A stretch of 9,961 bases of DNA. It comes from an uncultured Campylobacter sp. Its GTDB lineage: Bacteria > Campylobacterota > Campylobacteria > Campylobacterales > Campylobacteraceae. A program made the translations under genes and the position numbers. Position 1 is the first letter of the stretch, and the number at the start of each line of letters is the position of its first letter. Shown here piece by piece: positions 1 to 7,115 of this stretch. The notes beneath the pieces were generated by a model, which was not told the DNA's origin, searched no databases, and saw nothing but the letters and a program-made list of their open reading frames with translations. Location of the stretch: the NCBI RefSeq assembly GCF_937997405.1, contig NZ_CALKTL010000042.1:1-9961 (forward strand), written 5' to 3'.

Positions 1-20
1 CGGTGCGAAACAGAATTGTG

Positions 21-26
21 ATTATA
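21..26 (-). promoter_or_regulatory. Possible leftward -10 box
   Basis: The minus strand reads TATAAT here, preceded by TG and, 11 nt further upstream, by TTTAAG, which resembles the weak -35 words of Campylobacter sigma-70 promoters. It would drive a gene lying to the left of the window. Only sequence resemblance supports it, and such hexamers arise easily by chance in AT-rich spacers. Confidence 0.25.
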
Positions 27-301
27 CAGGAGCGATGCTTAAAGGGGGCTGAATACGCAAGAGAAATTTTAAAAAACGATTTGGAAAATTTTAAATTTTA
101 TAATGAAATTTTATGTTTAACACGCCTGAGACAAATTTCATCTCCAGCCTCCGTAAAAATTTTATAAATTTTGTAAACGACCTATCCAAACTAAAATTTG
201 ATTATACCGCGATATGCCGTAATATCGCAACCGCCGACCGCATCCATTCGCGCATAAAACCCGCTTGCAAAACACTTAAGCGCACGATTATAAGATTTCG
301 C

Positions 302-307
302 TATAAT
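302..307 (+). promoter_or_regulatory. Likely -10 box of the DUF4149-ybgC operon
   Basis: A perfect TATAAT lies 41 nt before the ATG at 349. No clear -35 box is present, which is normal for Campylobacter sigma-70 promoters. A second candidate pair lies just upstream: TTGCAA at 265-270 and TATAAG at 289-294 with an 18-nt spacer. Transcription from either would include the ribosome binding site AAAAGGA at 337-343. Confidence 0.45.
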
Positions 308-348
308 CACGTCCGATTTAAAATTTATCAAAATTTAAAAGGACTTTT

Positions 349-873
349 ATGCGCGCAATTTTTTCTATCTATATCTTCATCATCGCGGCCCTTATCGGCA
401 TCGAGCTCTCGCTCGGCGCACTCGTAGCACCCGTGGTATTTTTCCCGCAGCAGATTATCGGAGAGGGCGTGCTATCGCACTTTCAAAGCGGCAAGCTAAT
501 GAGCGAGATCTTCGTAAAATACGGCAGCATCCTCATCGCAGTCTCGATCATCTGCCTCGTTTTTGAGATGATAAATTTCAATAACAACAAATCGCAATCC
601 TTTCGCTTGCGCCTTTCGACCCTGATGCTGACGCTCGTAAATATCATTTTAGCCCTACTTTTCGTGCTTTACTTTACCGACTACGTTATAAATGCCCAGA
701 AGATCGGTGCAGAAGCGACGATGACGCAGGAATTTGCCCAAATCCACGCGGCTAGCGAATGGTGCATGAAACTCATCATCGTGTTTCAAACGGTGCTGTT
801 TTTCGCAAAAATCCTCCCCGCCCTGGCTGCGAGAGATGGCGTAGCAGCGAAAGACGCGCGGGATGAAAATTAA
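349..873 (+). CDS. DUF4149 (TMEM205-like) inner-membrane protein
   Basis: The product is 174 residues of small integral membrane protein. Four hydrophobic segments are visible at roughly residues 7-31, 56-76, 89-110 and 137-157. A Gly/Pro-containing first helix (GALVAPVVFFP) and an acidic/polar loop with a conserved-looking FAQIHAASEW stretch before helix 4 fit the DUF4149 family, whose biochemical function is unknown. The start is well supported: AAAAGGA lies 5 nt before the ATG. The tail is charged and probably cytoplasmic. The 3' end overlaps the start of the thioesterase gene by 11 nt, so the two are almost certainly co-transcribed and translationally coupled. The family assignment is from pattern recognition; the membrane topology is seen directly. 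Confidence 0.82.
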   Translation: MRAIFSIYIFIIAALIGIELSLGALVAPVVFFPQQIIGEGVLSHFQSGKLMSEIFVKYGSILIAVSIICLVFEMINFNNNKSQSFRLRLSTLMLTLVNIILALLFVLYFTDYVINAQKIGAEATMTQEFAQIHAASEWCMKLIIVFQTVLFFAKILPALAARDGVAAKDARDEN

Positions 874-1297
874 AATTTACTACGAAGACACCGACGCACA
901 GGGCATCGTGTATCACGCCAACTACATAAAATTTTGCGAGCGAGCGCGCAGTGAGGCGCTTATGCAGGCAGGAGTGGACTTCGCGCGCGCGGACGCATAC
1001 TTCGTAGTTAGCGAGCTTTGCGCTAAATTCCTCCGCCCTGCGCACCTCGGCGACACGCTTGAAATTCGCACGAACCTAGCCGCGCTCAAAAACGCCAGCG
1101 CCCTTTTGCAGCAAGAAATTTACAAGATCAAAGATATTAAAAAGACGGATTTCAGCGAGCTTTTATACGCGCAAGACGTAAAGATCGCCTTCGTAAAAGA
1201 CGGCAAGCCGATCAAATTTAGCGCCGAAATTTTAGAATTTTTTAAATCACTTTGCGCGCCAAGCCAAAACCCCTCTATTAAATCGCGCAAGCCTTAG
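863..1297 (+). CDS. ybgC: YbgC/FadM-family acyl-CoA thioesterase
   Basis: This is a 144-residue hotdog-fold thioesterase. The N-terminus carries the family signature YYEDTDAQGIVYHANY at residues 6-21, with the catalytic Asp11 and the conserved His18 of the YbgC/4-hydroxybenzoyl-CoA thioesterase group, followed by FCERARSE. YbgC enzymes hydrolyse short- to medium-chain acyl-CoAs. In E. coli YbgC is linked to the Tol-Pal envelope cluster, but no tol gene is visible here. The length is slightly above the usual 130-135 residues because of a basic tail after residue 130 (ending KSRKP). The ATG lies inside the last codons of the DUF4149 gene, so translation is probably coupled; no strong Shine-Dalgarno is seen. 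A membrane protein partner upstream is suggestive only. Confidence 0.9.
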   Translation: MKIKIYYEDTDAQGIVYHANYIKFCERARSEALMQAGVDFARADAYFVVSELCAKFLRPAHLGDTLEIRTNLAALKNASALLQQEIYKIKDIKKTDFSELLYAQDVKIAFVKDGKPIKFSAEILEFFKSLCAPSQNPSIKSRKP

Positions 1298-1367
1298 CGT
1301 CGCAGTTTGCGCCGTTGTCGCAAATCCATTTTTGAAAATCTGCTTGTATTTCGTCCTGCCGAAGCTT
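1278..1367 (-). pseudogene. Possible C-terminal remnant of a minus-strand gene
   Basis: Reading leftward to a TAA at 1278-1280, about 29 codons give a soluble, protein-like C-terminus containing DEIQADFQKWICDNG and three further cysteines (NCDAKACAI at the end). Upstream the frame stays open to an in-frame TGA at 1449-1451 but turns arginine-rich and unlike protein beyond about 1370. This suggests, without proving, that a gene once lay here and was destroyed by indels. It overlaps the 3' end of the thioesterase gene by 20 nt. I do not recognise the family. Another minus frame through the same bases also looks partly protein-like, which weakens the case. Confidence 0.22.
1306..1333 (+). terminator. 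Weak candidate terminator after ybgC
   Basis: TTTGCG at 1306-1311 pairs with CGCAAA at 1319-1324 around a 7-nt loop, followed after four bases by five T at 1329-1333. The position just after the thioesterase stop codon suits the end of the operon. The stem is short and the T run is not adjacent, so this is a weak call. Confidence 0.25.
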
Positions 1368-1642
1368 GGAATGTCGCCGATCGTGCCCACCCCGCTGCGT
1401 ATCATCACGGCGATCTACTATGCGATCGGCCGTCCGTGCGCCGCAGCGTCAAGCTGCTGCCTTGAGGCGATGACATCTCGCATCGGCGACCCCTTATAAA
1501 ATTTCGCATCCGCAGTCTGCGCCGCTCTACTCCGCTCGCTGTTTACACTAAGTAGAGCGTAAATTTCGTCGCCGTCCGACTGCACGAATAATAGCTGCGC
1601 TTCCTCGCGACAAGCCATTTTATCCTGCGTAAAATTTCATCG

Positions 1643-1720
1643 TTGCTTACTCGCTCCAAAACAGAGTGCGCGAAATTTTGCTCGCTGCCTACTCTTTCCA
1701 ACGCGAGCTGCGTGAAATTT
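1643..1720 (+). repeat. Degenerate tandem direct repeat, 42-nt period
   Basis: Two 36-base copies, 1643-1678 and 1685-1720, align without gaps with 26 of 36 identities. Both contain TACTC..TCCAA and end in GCG(C/T)GAAATTT. Further diverged words recur beyond them: GCGGGTACC at 1730-1738 and 1907-1915, and GCGAACTTTC at 1771-1780 and 1942-1951. The array appears to be a decayed minisatellite or shuffled short repeats, not coding sequence. Confidence 0.5.
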
Positions 1721-1842
1721 CAATCCGTAGCGGGTACCCAAACGGCTTTGTTTTTGAAATTTAGCCTTGTGCGAACTTTCGTTTTTGCACGTAACCTCGC
1801 CGCGGCACGTTATCTCGCGCGATTATTTTTGTTCGCAACTTT

Positions 1843-1860
1843 GCTCTTGTGCGAAAGAGC
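1843..1860. repeat. Short hairpin in the repeat region
   Basis: GCTCTT pairs perfectly with AAGAGC around a 6-nt loop. No T run follows on either strand, so it is not a standard terminator. It may be incidental to the degenerate repeats. Confidence 0.3.
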
Positions 1861-2418
1861 ATGCGCTAAATTTCCAAAAAGTTCGCTCTTGCGGGCTGAA
1901 ATTTGCGCGGGTACCTCTCACCGAGCAAAATAAGGCGCATGGCGAACTTTCTTGGTTTCTGCGTTTTTCTGCCGACATAGCACGCGAAATTCTGCCGCGA
2001 TAGCCTTGCTAAGGCGTGCTACCGGATTTTTACTCAAAATTTTTATACAAAAGCAAAATTTATGGACGAGCTGCTTAGTTTTGCGCCGCGCGGCCATCCC
2101 CGTATCGCGATTTAAATTCACTGCAGCTCTCGCCGCCACGTAGAATTTCCAAAAAATGCCGCTATCCTACGCCGACACGGGATTTTGCGAAGTGGTAATG
2201 TTCTTCGGCGGCGTAAAATTTCGCAGCGGGCAATACGTAAAATTTGATCCGCTTTGTTATCTTGCGACGAAGTAAATTTTGCGCTGCCACAAAATTGCGC
2301 TCAGCAATGACCCAGTCTGTATTCCTTTACTTTGCCTCAAAATGCCCCGCAAGCCGCGGCGCCCGCGCAAAAGCCGCGCGCAAAATCAAAAGCACGCAAA
2401 AAGCGCCAAAAATCCGCC

Positions 2419-3075
2419 TCACAGCAGCCCTTTTATCTTTTGCAGATCCTCTTTGAAAAGCTCCGCCTTGCTCGGATTTTGCGCGATGAATGCAGGATCG
2501 AAGCTCGGCACGAAGCTGATGCCGCCCTCGTTAAAGACCGAGCCGTGCAGCACGTCCATGCCCGCTAGATCGCCGTTTCGCAGCACGATTTTGCAGCAGA
2601 GCTCTCCTAGGCAGAGCACGACTTTGGGTTTTAAAATTTTGATCTCGTCGGTCAGATACGGCGCGCATTTTAAGATCATTTCCGAGCTTACGCGCCTATT
2701 TTGCGGCACTGCGCACTTTATCAGAAAGCTAAAATAAATTTCTTCCGGCGCGCAAATTTGATCTAGCGCCGCTGCTACTTCAGCCTCCAAACCGCCGCCA
2801 AAACCCTCGTTAGTGCCCGGCGCGAGAGCTACGATCATAAGTTTTACGTTCGCGGGAGTTTTAGAATTTTTGATAGTTTTGAAATTTTTAAAATTTTGCT
2901 CGCTAGAGCTCGTGCGCGTTTTGGCAAGCTCGCAGAGATTGCACTCGGCGGTAGCGGATTTCAGCGCGTCCAGCGCCTTGAAAAATCGCGCGCCGCCGCT
3001 TAAAATTTCGGCGCCTACGTAGCGGTAGCCGAACGCTTTGTAATAAAGCAGTCTGCGTAGTTGCGAGCTTTGCAC
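2419..3075 (-). CDS. Iron-sulfur uracil-DNA glycosylase family protein
   Basis: The product has 218 residues and resembles family 4/5 uracil-DNA glycosylases (SPO1 DNA-polymerase-related group), which remove uracil from DNA. All four cysteines expected to bind a 4Fe-4S cluster are present: C45 and C48 (CNLC), C121 (in IKCAVPQNR) and C137 (in CAPYL). Motif A is APGTNEGFGG at 85-94 and the LGE strand follows at 156-158. The usual motif A start Gly-Glu is Ala-Leu here (83-84), and the usual motif B His-Pro is Asp-Pro (FDPAFI, 192-197), so catalysis may be altered or lost. A poorly conserved Lys/Asn/Ser linker occupies about 55-75. The start is a GTG 7 nt after the prmC stop; no ATG is available before residue 80. 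It is the last gene of the operon, and no clear terminator follows. Confidence 0.8.
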   Translation of the reverse strand: MQSSQLRRLLYYKAFGYRYVGAEILSGGARFFKALDALKSATAECNLCELAKTRTSSSEQNFKNFKTIKNSKTPANVKLMIVALAPGTNEGFGGGLEAEVAAALDQICAPEEIYFSFLIKCAVPQNRRVSSEMILKCAPYLTDEIKILKPKVVLCLGELCCKIVLRNGDLAGMDVLHGSVFNEGGISFVPSFDPAFIAQNPSKAELFKEDLQKIKGLL

Positions 3076-3082
3076 GGCGCGC

Positions 3083-3883
3083 CTACGATCTGTTTAAATT
3101 TCGCGCGACGAATCCGCGATCAAACTGCGCCAAATCTTTATAAAATTCCGCCCTAAAGCCCTGCTCGCGCAAAAACGCCGACAAACTCTGCTTTTGATCG
3201 TAGCCCATCTCGCAGGCTAGAAATTTTGCGCGCCGTGCGGCGATCAGCACGATGCGTTTTAAAATTTCATCCCCCCTCTCGCCGCCAAACAGCGCCGTTT
3301 TCGGCTCTTGCAGCACGCGCGCGTCCAATGCGTAGGAGTTTGCGATGTATGGGGGATTTGAGACGATGAGATCAAACTCGCCCGCGATCTCATCCGCGTA
3401 GGCGCAGTGTACGAACTCGACGTCTGCGCCCAAATTTGCGGCATTTGCGCGCGCCACCTCAAGCGCATCCGCGCTGATGTCGCTAGCTGTGATACGGCAA
3501 GAAGGAAGTAGCTTTTTTAAGCAGATAGCGATTATGCCGCTGCCCGTACCGATCTCGCAAATGCGCGGCTCGCTCAAGCTCTGCGCCAAAGTAAGAGCTT
3601 TTTTCACTAAAATTTCGGTCTCGCAGCGCGGTATCAGCACCCGCTCGTCGACGTAAAATTTAAAGCCCATAAACTCGCAGCTTTGCATGATGTATTCAAG
3701 CGGGCGGCCGTCTTTAAATTCAACGATCTTGGCGCGAAATTCCGCTTCATGCGCGAGCTCTTCCGAGCATCTTAGCACGAGCTGTTCGTCACTAAGTCGC
3801 TCGCAAAGCTTTAAAATTTCGCGCGCGACATATTTTGAGCCGCACTGCCCCAAGCCCCATCTTAGCGCCTCAGCGATCCTCAT
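3083..3883 (-). CDS. prmC: Release factor glutamine N5-methyltransferase PrmC (HemK)
   Basis: PrmC methylates the glutamine of the GGQ motif in peptide release factors RF1 and RF2, using S-adenosylmethionine, and so improves termination. The SAM-binding motif I EIGTGSG is at about residues 110-116 and the substrate-glutamine-binding NPPY at 176-179, after a helical N-terminal domain that includes RPLEYI. The family's PRPETE loop reads IPRCETE, with Cys for Pro. At 266 residues it is near normal length. I take the ATG at 3881-3883 as start; a TTG one codon earlier would add one residue. AAGAGAG just upstream is a plausible Shine-Dalgarno. The start lies inside the end of the M48 protease gene (14-nt overlap), indicating coupled translation. 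Confidence 0.93.
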   Translation of the reverse strand: MRIAEALRWGLGQCGSKYVAREILKLCERLSDEQLVLRCSEELAHEAEFRAKIVEFKDGRPLEYIMQSCEFMGFKFYVDERVLIPRCETEILVKKALTLAQSLSEPRICEIGTGSGIIAICLKKLLPSCRITASDISADALEVARANAANLGADVEFVHCAYADEIAGEFDLIVSNPPYIANSYALDARVLQEPKTALFGGERGDEILKRIVLIAARRAKFLACEMGYDQKQSLSAFLREQGFRAEFYKDLAQFDRGFVARNLNRS

Positions 3884-5078
3884 CAAGCTCTCTTATGCGC
3901 TCATACAGGCTCGGGTGCGAATGATACACCGCGGCGTAAATTTTATGAGCGAGCGGAAACGCCTTGTTTTCGCTGCCCAGCTTCTTTAGCGCGCCGATCA
4001 TGCTCTTTTTATCCTGCATGCTGGCACCGTGCCGGTCCGCGCTGAATTCGTGCATGCGGCTAATCTTGCAGATCACCGGCTCAAAAAACGCATGCAAAAT
4101 CGGCGCAAACAAAATCATAAAAACCAGCGTCGCGCCGCCGCCCGCGTTAAGCCCCAGCGCGCCGAATACGCCCCCGGGAAGATTTCCGAATACCGCAAAC
4201 GTCACGCCCAAAAGCACGAAGCTAAGCGCTAAATTTTTCAAAATATCGCCGTGTTTGAAATGCCCGAGCTCGTGCCCTAAAACGGCTAAAATTTCATCCT
4301 CGCTCAGCTTTTCGATGAGCGTGTCGAAAAGCACGACCTTTTTCGTCGCGCCGAAGCCGCCGAAATAGGCGTTTAGGCGCTTGTCGCGCTTGCTCGCGTC
4401 GATCGTAAAAACGCCGCTACTTTTAAAGCCGCAGCGCTGCAAAAGTCCCTCTATGCGCTCTTTTAGCTCGCCATGCTCTAGTGGCTGCATTTTATTAAAC
4501 AGCGGCGCAATAACGGTCGGATAAATTAAATTTATCAGTAAAATCACGCCGAAGCTTAGTAAAAAGCCCCAAACCCACCAGTGCGCGCCCAGGCTATTTA
4601 CGCAAAAAACGAGCGCAGAGGCTACCGCAAAGCCGAAAATGAGCGTGAGTATGAGCGATTTTAGCGCGTCTTTTACGAAAACAGCGGGCGTTATCGTGGA
4701 AAAGCCTAGGCGCCTGTCTTTAACGAAGGTTTTGTAAATTTCAAGCGGAAGCGATATCGCGCCGCCGATGATTAAAAACGCTGTTACAAAGCAGCTCCCC
4801 GCCAAAATCCCGTCGCCCGCTACACCATATATCGCGCGCTGTAACGCGCCCGCACCCGCAAGTATCCAAATAAGCGCCACTGCGAAAGAAAAGCAGTGCG
4901 AAAATATATTAAATTTTAAATTTACCGCGCCGACCTCGCCCGCCTTGTGATAATCCTCCTCGCTAAGCACCACCGCAGGCTCTTTTAGCTTGGCGCGGAT
5001 GAAGCTTAACTCAAGCAGATCAAGCGAAATTTTATAAATCGTGTAAAGCGCGTATAAAAAGATCAAAAACCAAACCAT
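3870..5078 (-). CDS. M48 family zinc metallopeptidase, Ste24/CAAX-protease-like
   Basis: This 402-residue membrane protease has the layout of Ste24-type M48 enzymes: an N-terminal multi-helix M48_N domain (hydrophobic segments near 1-19, 62-80, 92-112, 141-160, 168-188), then the peptidase domain. The zinc site is complete, with HELGH at 269-273 (H269, E270, H273) and the third ligand E344 in HEFSADRHGA. Other family marks are NAYFGG at 236-241 and SHPS at 387-390. Two more hydrophobic segments lie at about 283-300 and 313-333. In bacteria this group probably degrades or trims misfolded membrane proteins; true prenylated substrates are not expected. It starts with ATG 5 nt after the upstream ABC-F gene, so it is in the same operon. 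I distinguish it from HtpX by its longer N-terminal half. Confidence 0.92.
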   Translation of the reverse strand: MVWFLIFLYALYTIYKISLDLLELSFIRAKLKEPAVVLSEEDYHKAGEVGAVNLKFNIFSHCFSFAVALIWILAGAGALQRAIYGVAGDGILAGSCFVTAFLIIGGAISLPLEIYKTFVKDRRLGFSTITPAVFVKDALKSLILTLIFGFAVASALVFCVNSLGAHWWVWGFLLSFGVILLINLIYPTVIAPLFNKMQPLEHGELKERIEGLLQRCGFKSSGVFTIDASKRDKRLNAYFGGFGATKKVVLFDTLIEKLSEDEILAVLGHELGHFKHGDILKNLALSFVLLGVTFAVFGNLPGGVFGALGLNAGGGATLVFMILFAPILHAFFEPVICKISRMHEFSADRHGASMQDKKSMIGALKKLGSENKAFPLAHKIYAAVYHSHPSLYERIRELDEDR

Positions 5079-5083
5079 CGCGC

Positions 5084-7036
5084 CTACTTTAGGCTCTCGG
5101 CGAGCGAAAGCACTTCGTAATATTCATTTTCCATACTGTTTAACGTTCCTCTTTTTTCTTCAAGTTCTTCAAAAAGCCCCTGCATACCGAGCTTTTGATA
5201 AATTTCAGGCGTCGAAAGCGCGTGATTTAGCTCCTTTATGCGCGCCTCTATAGCCTCGATCTTAGCGGGATACTCCTCTAAAATTTTATTCTGTTTGTAG
5301 CTAAGTTTGGCGGCGCTCGTTTTCTCCTTTTTATTTTCGCGACCGCCTTCCTCTGCGCTCGCGCTCGCGCCCGCATCGGTCTCGATCTGATCGATCTCCG
5401 CCATCTCGTCTTCAAACTCCAAATACTGCGAATAGGGCATTTGAATTTGATCGATCGTGCCGTTTTTTTCAAAAACCCAAAGCTTATTCGTGATCTTATC
5501 GATGAAATAGCGATCGTGGCTTACGATGATTACCGCACCTTCGAAGCTTAGCAGATAATCTTCCAAAATATTGATCGTCGCGATATCAAGATCGTTTGTG
5601 GGCTCATCCAAAATCAGACAATCATACTGCTCGGTAAAGAGCTTGGCAAGCGCCAGGCGGTTCTTTTCGCCGCCGCTAAGCACGCCCACGGGCTTATCTA
5701 AAAACTCCTTCGGAAACAAGAAATTTTTCAAATACCCATAGACGTGCATGTAGCTGCCGCGGACGCTTATGTGATCGCCCCCGTTGGGGCAAAAAATTTC
5801 GATTATGCTTTTATCGTCCGTGATGCCGCTGCGGGTCTGATCGAAGTAGCCGATCCTGATCTCGCCGCGTTTGATCTCGCCCGCATCGATCTTGCTGCGA
5901 CCGAGTAGAATTTTAAGCAGAGTACTTTTGCCCGCACCATTGGCGCCTACGATACCGATGCGCTCGCCCTGCAAAACCCGCGCCGAAAAGCCCTTGAAAA
6001 GCACCTTGCCGTTTAAAATTTTACCGATATTCGTGCATTCAAAGAGCATCTTTTTGCGATTGTCGCCGCCCGTGCCGTTAAAACTCCTACTCGCGCGCTC
6101 CAGCTCGAGCCGCACGCGACGGATCGCGCCCGGATTTTTCTTCGCATCCTGCCTCATCTGCATGATACGCGCCTTGCGCCCTTCGTTGCGTTTAAGGCGC
6201 GCCTTTACGCCGCGGTGCAGCCACTCCTCCTCGGCACGCAGCTGTTTAAGCAGCGTCTCGTGGGACTTTTCGAGCGAGGCGAGCATCTCCTGCTTGCGCC
6301 TCAGATAGTTCTCGTATCCGCCGTCGAAATTTGAAATTTTACCCTCTTCGAGCTCGATACTGCGCGTTGCCAAGCGGTCGATGAAGTAGCGATCGTGGCT
6401 GATAAAAACGATCGTCTGCTTTGATGCAAGCAGCATATCTTCTAGAAATTTCACCATATAGACGTCAAGGTGGTTCGTGGGCTCGTCCAGCAGCAGCACG
6501 TCGGGCTTTTTAAGCACTAGCGCGCCCAACGCCACGCGACGAATTTCGCCACCGCTAAGCGTACAGACGGAGCGGTTTTCATAAATTTTAAGTCCGAAAT
6601 TTTGCAGCACCTGCTCGATCTTATTGTCGATCTGCCAGCCGTCCTTGGCCTCGATAAATTTAATCAGCTCGTCTTGGCGCGCCAAAAGCTCCCTGTTTTC
6701 AGGCTGCGCGGCGATTTCGCTTGAGATCGCGTCGTATTCGCTAAGGGCGACGTAAATTTCGGCTAGCTCCCTTCGCAGCGCGTCTTTGACCGAGAGATTT
6801 TCGTCAAATTTAGGCGTTTGAGCGAGCATCTGGATATTTAGCCCGTTTTGAGTGATCACGCGCCCCTCGTCGATCTCGCACAGACCCGCAATTATCTTCA
6901 TCAACGTGGATTTGCCGCCGCCGTTTTTGCCGATCACGGCAACGCGCTCATTGGCGTCCAGTGCGAAATTTACGCCGTCTAAAACGACGTGAGAGCCGAA
7001 TTTTTTCGTAACATCGATAAGCTCGATCAAAGCCAA
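5084..7036 (-). CDS. uup: ABC-F family ATPase, Uup type
   Basis: The product has 650 residues with two ATPase domains and no membrane segments. Domain 1: Walker A GKNGGGKST 36-44, signature LSGGE 160-164, Walker B LLLDEP 181-186. Domain 2: Walker A GANGAGKST 364-372, signature LSGGE 453-457, Walker B LILDEP 474-479. Between them (about 245-320) lies a charged helical linker containing EEEWLHRGVKAR and RNEGRKARI, typical of Uup. The C-terminus from about 575 is a Uup-like coiled coil (KLSYKQ to the end), preceded by an Ala/Glu-rich spacer at 553-572. ABC-F proteins act on the ribosome; Uup is also linked to DNA stability through its C-terminal domain. The start is TTG, supported by AGAGGAA 7 nt before it. 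It is the first gene of the four-gene operon. Confidence 0.93.
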   Translation of the reverse strand: MALIELIDVTKKFGSHVVLDGVNFALDANERVAVIGKNGGGKSTLMKIIAGLCEIDEGRVITQNGLNIQMLAQTPKFDENLSVKDALRRELAEIYVALSEYDAISSEIAAQPENRELLARQDELIKFIEAKDGWQIDNKIEQVLQNFGLKIYENRSVCTLSGGEIRRVALGALVLKKPDVLLLDEPTNHLDVYMVKFLEDMLLASKQTIVFISHDRYFIDRLATRSIELEEGKISNFDGGYENYLRRKQEMLASLEKSHETLLKQLRAEEEWLHRGVKARLKRNEGRKARIMQMRQDAKKNPGAIRRVRLELERASRSFNGTGGDNRKKMLFECTNIGKILNGKVLFKGFSARVLQGERIGIVGANGAGKSTLLKILLGRSKIDAGEIKRGEIRIGYFDQTRSGITDDKSIIEIFCPNGGDHISVRGSYMHVYGYLKNFLFPKEFLDKPVGVLSGGEKNRLALAKLFTEQYDCLILDEPTNDLDIATINILEDYLLSFEGAVIIVSHDRYFIDKITNKLWVFEKNGTIDQIQMPYSQYLEFEDEMAEIDQIETDAGASASAEEGGRENKKEKTSAAKLSYKQNKILEEYPAKIEAIEARIKELNHALSTPEIYQKLGMQGLFEELEEKRGTLNSMENEYYEVLSLAESLK

Positions 7037-7043
7037 TTTTAAG

Positions 7044-7050
7044 TTCCTCT
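7044..7050 (-). promoter_or_regulatory. Ribosome binding site setting the TTG start of uup
   Basis: The minus strand reads AGAGGAA, followed by a 7-nt spacer and TTG at 7034-7036. There is no ATG nearby in frame. The site is the main reason to accept the unusual start codon. Confidence 0.75.
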
Positions 7051-7066
7051 AGTGTTAAATTCGGTG

Positions 7067-7072
7067 ATTTTA
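7067..7072 (-). promoter_or_regulatory. Likely -10 box of the uup-M48-prmC-UDG operon
   Basis: The minus strand reads TTTTGTGTAAAAT, a T-rich stretch ending in TAAAAT, which suits the Campylobacter sigma-70 pattern of a T-rich -16 region and an AT-rich -10. It lies about 30 nt before the TTG start of uup. The 79-nt gap between uup and the divergent esterase presumably holds promoters for both. This is resemblance only. Confidence 0.4.
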
Positions 7073-7115
7073 CACAAAATTCTATTAAATTTTAATAACT
7101 TTTAAGGCTTTAGCG

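Larger units (their letters stand above)
1..348. other. AT-rich leader region without a supported gene
   Basis: This is the stretch upstream of the DUF4149 gene. It is rich in AAATTT/AAAATTTT words and holds perfect TATAAT hexamers on the plus strand at 99-104 and 302-307, and on the minus strand at 21-26. An open frame from the ATG at 113 runs into the following gene in another frame, but it has no ribosome binding site and unremarkable composition, so I do not call it. No tRNA or rRNA is visible. Confidence 0.5.
1298..2418. other. 1.1-kb gene-poor region with degenerate repeats
   Basis: No open frame here has a ribosome binding site, a recognisable domain and sensible composition together. 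The open frames that exist (1418-1618 minus, 1643-1933 plus, 1918-2139 minus, 2244-2456 plus and others) overlap one another on both strands and are rich in Arg, Ala, Ser, Cys and the Lys-Phe encoded by AAATTT, as expected from non-coding GC/AAATTT sequence. A 39-codon frame at 2156-2275 (plus, starting MPLSYADTGFCEVV) has better composition but no Shine-Dalgarno. Degenerate repeats occupy about 1630-1960. The region lies between convergent transcription units. Confidence 0.55.

Noticed and set aside
113..427. 104-codon open frame in the leader and into the DUF4149 gene
   Set aside because: It has no ribosome binding site and overlaps a well-supported gene in another frame, and its C-terminal third is a serine-rich out-of-frame reading of that gene.
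1643..1933. 96-codon plus-strand open frame
   Set aside because: It is built on the degenerate repeats, with Cys/Ala/Lys-Phe-rich composition, no Shine-Dalgarno and competing frames on both strands.
3964..4368. 134-codon plus-strand frame inside the M48 protease gene
   Set aside because: It is antisense to the zinc-site-bearing coding sequence and has no independent support.
5871..6308. 145-codon plus-strand frame inside the ABC-F gene
   Set aside because: It is the antisense shadow of a strongly supported gene, with a Ser/Pro/Arg/Leu-rich composition typical of such shadows.
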